A stretch of 8,533 nt of DNA from an uncultured Collinsella sp. (lineage in GTDB: Bacteria > Actinomycetota > Coriobacteriia > Coriobacteriales > Coriobacteriaceae). Positions 6,645-8,533 of this stretch are shown one piece after another; positions within the stretch are counted from its first letter, which is position 1, and each line of letters opens with the position of its first letter. The DNA is taken from the NCBI GenBank assembly GCA_937934165.1, contig CALGZX010000121.1, forward strand, positions 1 to 8,533. The letters run 5' to 3'. The position numbers and the translations under genes were made by a program. The notes beneath the pieces are model-generated. The model was not told the DNA's origin, made no database searches, and saw only the letters and a list, made by a program, of their open reading frames with translations.

Positions 6645-7799
6645 ATGGTCGAGTGGATTGTTAAGCGCGCACAGGGCGACCGTGCGCGCGTGGGCACGTT
6701 GACGGGCGTGGTGTGTATTCTCGCCAATGTTGCGCTTTGTGCTGCGAAGGGCGCAATTGGTGTGGTTTCGGGATCGGTTTCGATTGTGGCGGATGCCATG
6801 AACAACCTGTCCGATGCCAGCTCGAATATCGTGAGCGTGCTGGGCTTTAAGCTGGCGAGCAAGCCGGCCGACCCCGAGCATCCATACGGCCATGGTCGCT
6901 ATGAGTATCTCTCGGGATTGGTCGTGGCGGCGCTCGTGCTGCTGATTGGCGTTGAGCTGGTGAAGTCCTCGGTTGAGCGCATCATCCACCCCGAACCTGT
7001 CGAGTTCTCGCTTGCCCTGGTGGCAGTTCTAGTGCTTTCGATGGTCGTAAAGCTCTGGATGGCGGCCCTCAACCAAAAGCTCGGCGATTGCATTGAGTCC
7101 GAGACGCTGCATGCGACCGCGCAGGATTCCAAGAACGATGTCCTTGCCACGGGCGCCGTGTTAGCGTGCGCAATTGTTTCGCAGGTGACGCACATCAATC
7201 TTGACGCATGGGTCGGCCTTGCCGTTGGCGCCTATATTGGCTGGAGCGGCTTTGAACTTATTCAAGATACGGTGAGCCCGCTTTTGGGTCAGTCGCCCGA
7301 TCCTAAGCTGGTCAAGCACATTCGAGACAAGATCATGAGCTACCCCGGCGTTTTGGGCGTTCACGACCTAATGGTTCACGACTACGGCCCGGGCAGGAAG
7401 TTCGCAAGCGCTCACGCTGAGATGGCAGCCGAGGCAAGCCCGCTGGAAAGTCACGACACGCTCGATAACATCGAGCAGTCGTTTAGGAACGAAGACGGCA
7501 TGATTGTCACACTTCACTACGACCCCATCGTGACCGACGATCCAAAGGTGGCGAGCATGCGCTTGCGCATCAACGCTATGGCTCAAGAGATCGATAGCCG
7601 CCTTTCGATTCATGATTTGCGCTGCGTGCCGGGCCCCACGCACACCAACGTGATTTTTGACTGCGTGCGTCCCTCGGATCTGCAAATGAGTGCCGAAGAC
7701 TTAAAGCACGCGCTGGCACAACGGGTCGAATCGGAATATCCCAAGTCGATTGCCAAGATTACGATCGACGAAGACTACGTAGGACATACCCACGAGTAA
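6645..7799 (+). CDS. Cation diffusion facilitator transporter, likely Mn2+ exporter
   Basis: CDF proteins export divalent metals in exchange for protons across the cytoplasmic membrane. This one has 384 residues: about six membrane segments over residues 16-215, then a cytoplasmic part. The first metal half-site is N53-N-L-S-D57 in SIVADAMNNLSDASSN. The second, in TM5, is D161-S-K-N-D165 in HATAQDSKNDV. NxxxD plus DxxxD is the pattern described for Mn2+ CDFs such as streptococcal MntE, whereas Zn2+ members usually carry a histidine here. HPYGHGRYEYLS is a general CDF motif. Residues about 215-290 are the usual ZT_dimer-like domain, and about 295-380 look like a second, diverged copy (GVHDLMV and SIHDLRC align). 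The start is supported by GGGGGCGG seven bases upstream. No Mn riboswitch is visible in the 150-base leader. The metal assignment is inference. Confidence 0.9.
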   Translation: MVEWIVKRAQGDRARVGTLTGVVCILANVALCAAKGAIGVVSGSVSIVADAMNNLSDASSNIVSVLGFKLASKPADPEHPYGHGRYEYLSGLVVAALVLLIGVELVKSSVERIIHPEPVEFSLALVAVLVLSMVVKLWMAALNQKLGDCIESETLHATAQDSKNDVLATGAVLACAIVSQVTHINLDAWVGLAVGAYIGWSGFELIQDTVSPLLGQSPDPKLVKHIRDKIMSYPGVLGVHDLMVHDYGPGRKFASAHAEMAAEASPLESHDTLDNIEQSFRNEDGMIVTLHYDPIVTDDPKVASMRLRINAMAQEIDSRLSIHDLRCVPGPTHTNVIFDCVRPSDLQMSAEDLKHALAQRVESEYPKSIAKITIDEDYVGHTHE

Positions 7800-7838
7800 G
7801 GCTGTGCCGGCAAAGCAGGTTATGCAGAAGGGGAGAGC

Positions 7839-8465
7839 ATGAAGAAACTGTATCTACTCCGCCACGGGCAGACGGAGTTCAACGTCAAAAAGCTGGTCCA
7901 GGGCCGCTGCGATTCACCGCTGACCGACCTGGGCCGCAAACAAGCGGGAATGGCAGCCGCATGGCTCAAAGCTCACGGCGTCGTCCCCGACAAAGTAGTC
8001 TCATCACCCTTAGGCCGAGCCATGGACACGGCAAGTCTCGTCGCATGCGAACTCCTCGGCCCGGACGCAGCAGTCGAGCCCTGTGAAGGCATTATCGAGC
8101 GCAGCTACGGCACCTTCGAAGAAGGCCCCCACGACGCCCTGCCCACTGACGTTTGGGATCCGGGCGAGGACCTGGTCCCCTTCGGAGGAGAAGGAAGCCG
8201 CGCGCTGCAAGAGCGCATGGTAGACACCCTCACCAATCTCATGGGCGCCGAGGGCATAGAAACCCTCCTAGCAGTAAGCCACGGCAGCGCCAGCCGCCAA
8301 TTCATTAAGGCTGCAGCCCCAGAGGGCTTCGAGCTCCCAACAAAACTCCCCAACTGCGCCATCATGATCTTCGATTTCGACGAAGAAGATTTGCAAGGAG
8401 AGAGCGACAGGCCCCAATGCAAGTTCACCCTCCAGCAAATAGTGGACCCTCAACAAAGTCATTAG
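7839..8465 (+). CDS. Histidine phosphatase family protein (phosphoglycerate-mutase-like)
   Basis: This 208-residue cytoplasmic protein belongs to the branch-1 histidine phosphatase superfamily, which hydrolyses phosphate esters through a phosphohistidine intermediate. The N-terminal LLRHGQTEFN gives Arg8 and the nucleophile His9. SSPLGRAMDTA gives Arg60, Glu87 in IIERSYGTFEE is the likely acid, and VSHGSASR gives His148. The catalytic set is therefore complete. The length fits a broad-specificity phosphatase (GpmB/CobC/YhfR-like) rather than the ~250-residue glycolytic dPGM, and nothing nearby points to cobalamin synthesis. The substrate cannot be named. AAGGGGAG at 7828-7835 lies just before the ATG, and the gap from the CDF gene is 39 bases, so the two may be co-transcribed. 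Its coding strand is C-rich over G (59 C to 41 G in 8221-8400), the reverse of the CDF gene. Confidence 0.9.
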   Translation: MKKLYLLRHGQTEFNVKKLVQGRCDSPLTDLGRKQAGMAAAWLKAHGVVPDKVVSSPLGRAMDTASLVACELLGPDAAVEPCEGIIERSYGTFEEGPHDALPTDVWDPGEDLVPFGGEGSRALQERMVDTLTNLMGAEGIETLLAVSHGSASRQFIKAAAPEGFELPTKLPNCAIMIFDFDEEDLQGESDRPQCKFTLQQIVDPQQSH

Positions 8466-8533
8466 CCTGAGCGAGCAAGGTTTAGCAGACATTAACGTGG
8501 CGTTCCCAGTGTGCGGCGGAGGGGGCGGGCCTG

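Noticed and set aside
7822..7842. Six-codon ORF whose TGA overlaps the phosphatase ATG, as a leader peptide
   Set aside because: It lies over the ribosome-binding site and has no ribosome-binding site of its own that I can see; an ORF this short is expected by chance.
8466..8533. Possible regulatory element or gene start at the window end
   Set aside because: The 68 bases show no convincing hairpin with a T-tail, promoter pair or ribosome-binding site with a start codon, so nothing can be supported.

Overview
The window holds eight protein-coding genes, all on the + strand and tightly packed. It falls into two parts that do not look like the same genome. Bases 1 to about 3050 carry the end of a type II fatty-acid synthesis (FAS II) operon: fabF (5' end cut by the window), accB, fabZ and most of accC. 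Codon use there includes frequent TTA leucine, GGA glycine and AGA/AGG arginine, and the proteins look like those of Clostridia (Lachnospiraceae-like). From about 3110 to the end, TTA nearly disappears and GGC, CTG/CTC and CGC dominate. The proteins there, including a fused AccD-AccA, resemble those of gut Coriobacteriia (Collinsella-like). Both taxon assignments are recognition from memory, not a search.

The switch lies inside accC, at the strongly conserved stretch encoding MEMNTRLQVEHPVTE. The reading frame is intact and all key biotin carboxylase residues are present. The same gene order could exist in both parents. The window is therefore either a chimeric assembly joined at a conserved motif or a real recombinant accC. 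This is the most important point for any user of the sequence.

Functionally, accB (biotin carrier), accC (biotin carboxylase) and accDA (carboxyltransferase beta and alpha in one chain) make up a complete acetyl-CoA carboxylase, which supplies malonyl-CoA. FabF condenses malonyl-ACP onto the growing chain, and FabZ dehydrates the 3-hydroxyacyl-ACP intermediate. accC and accDA overlap by 14 bases, which suggests coupled translation.

Downstream of accDA is a lone PTS-type EIIC membrane protein. A similar hairpin repeat sits at each end of it, and the upstream copy covers the accDA stop codon and the likely EIIC start. After a probable terminator and a possible promoter come a cation diffusion facilitator, whose metal-site residues suggest Mn2+ export, and a histidine phosphatase with an unusual C-over-G strand bias. 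The final 68 bases hold no feature I can support. I saw no tRNA or rRNA genes, CRISPR arrays, insertion sequences or prophage genes. I do not see a new defence or mobile system here.
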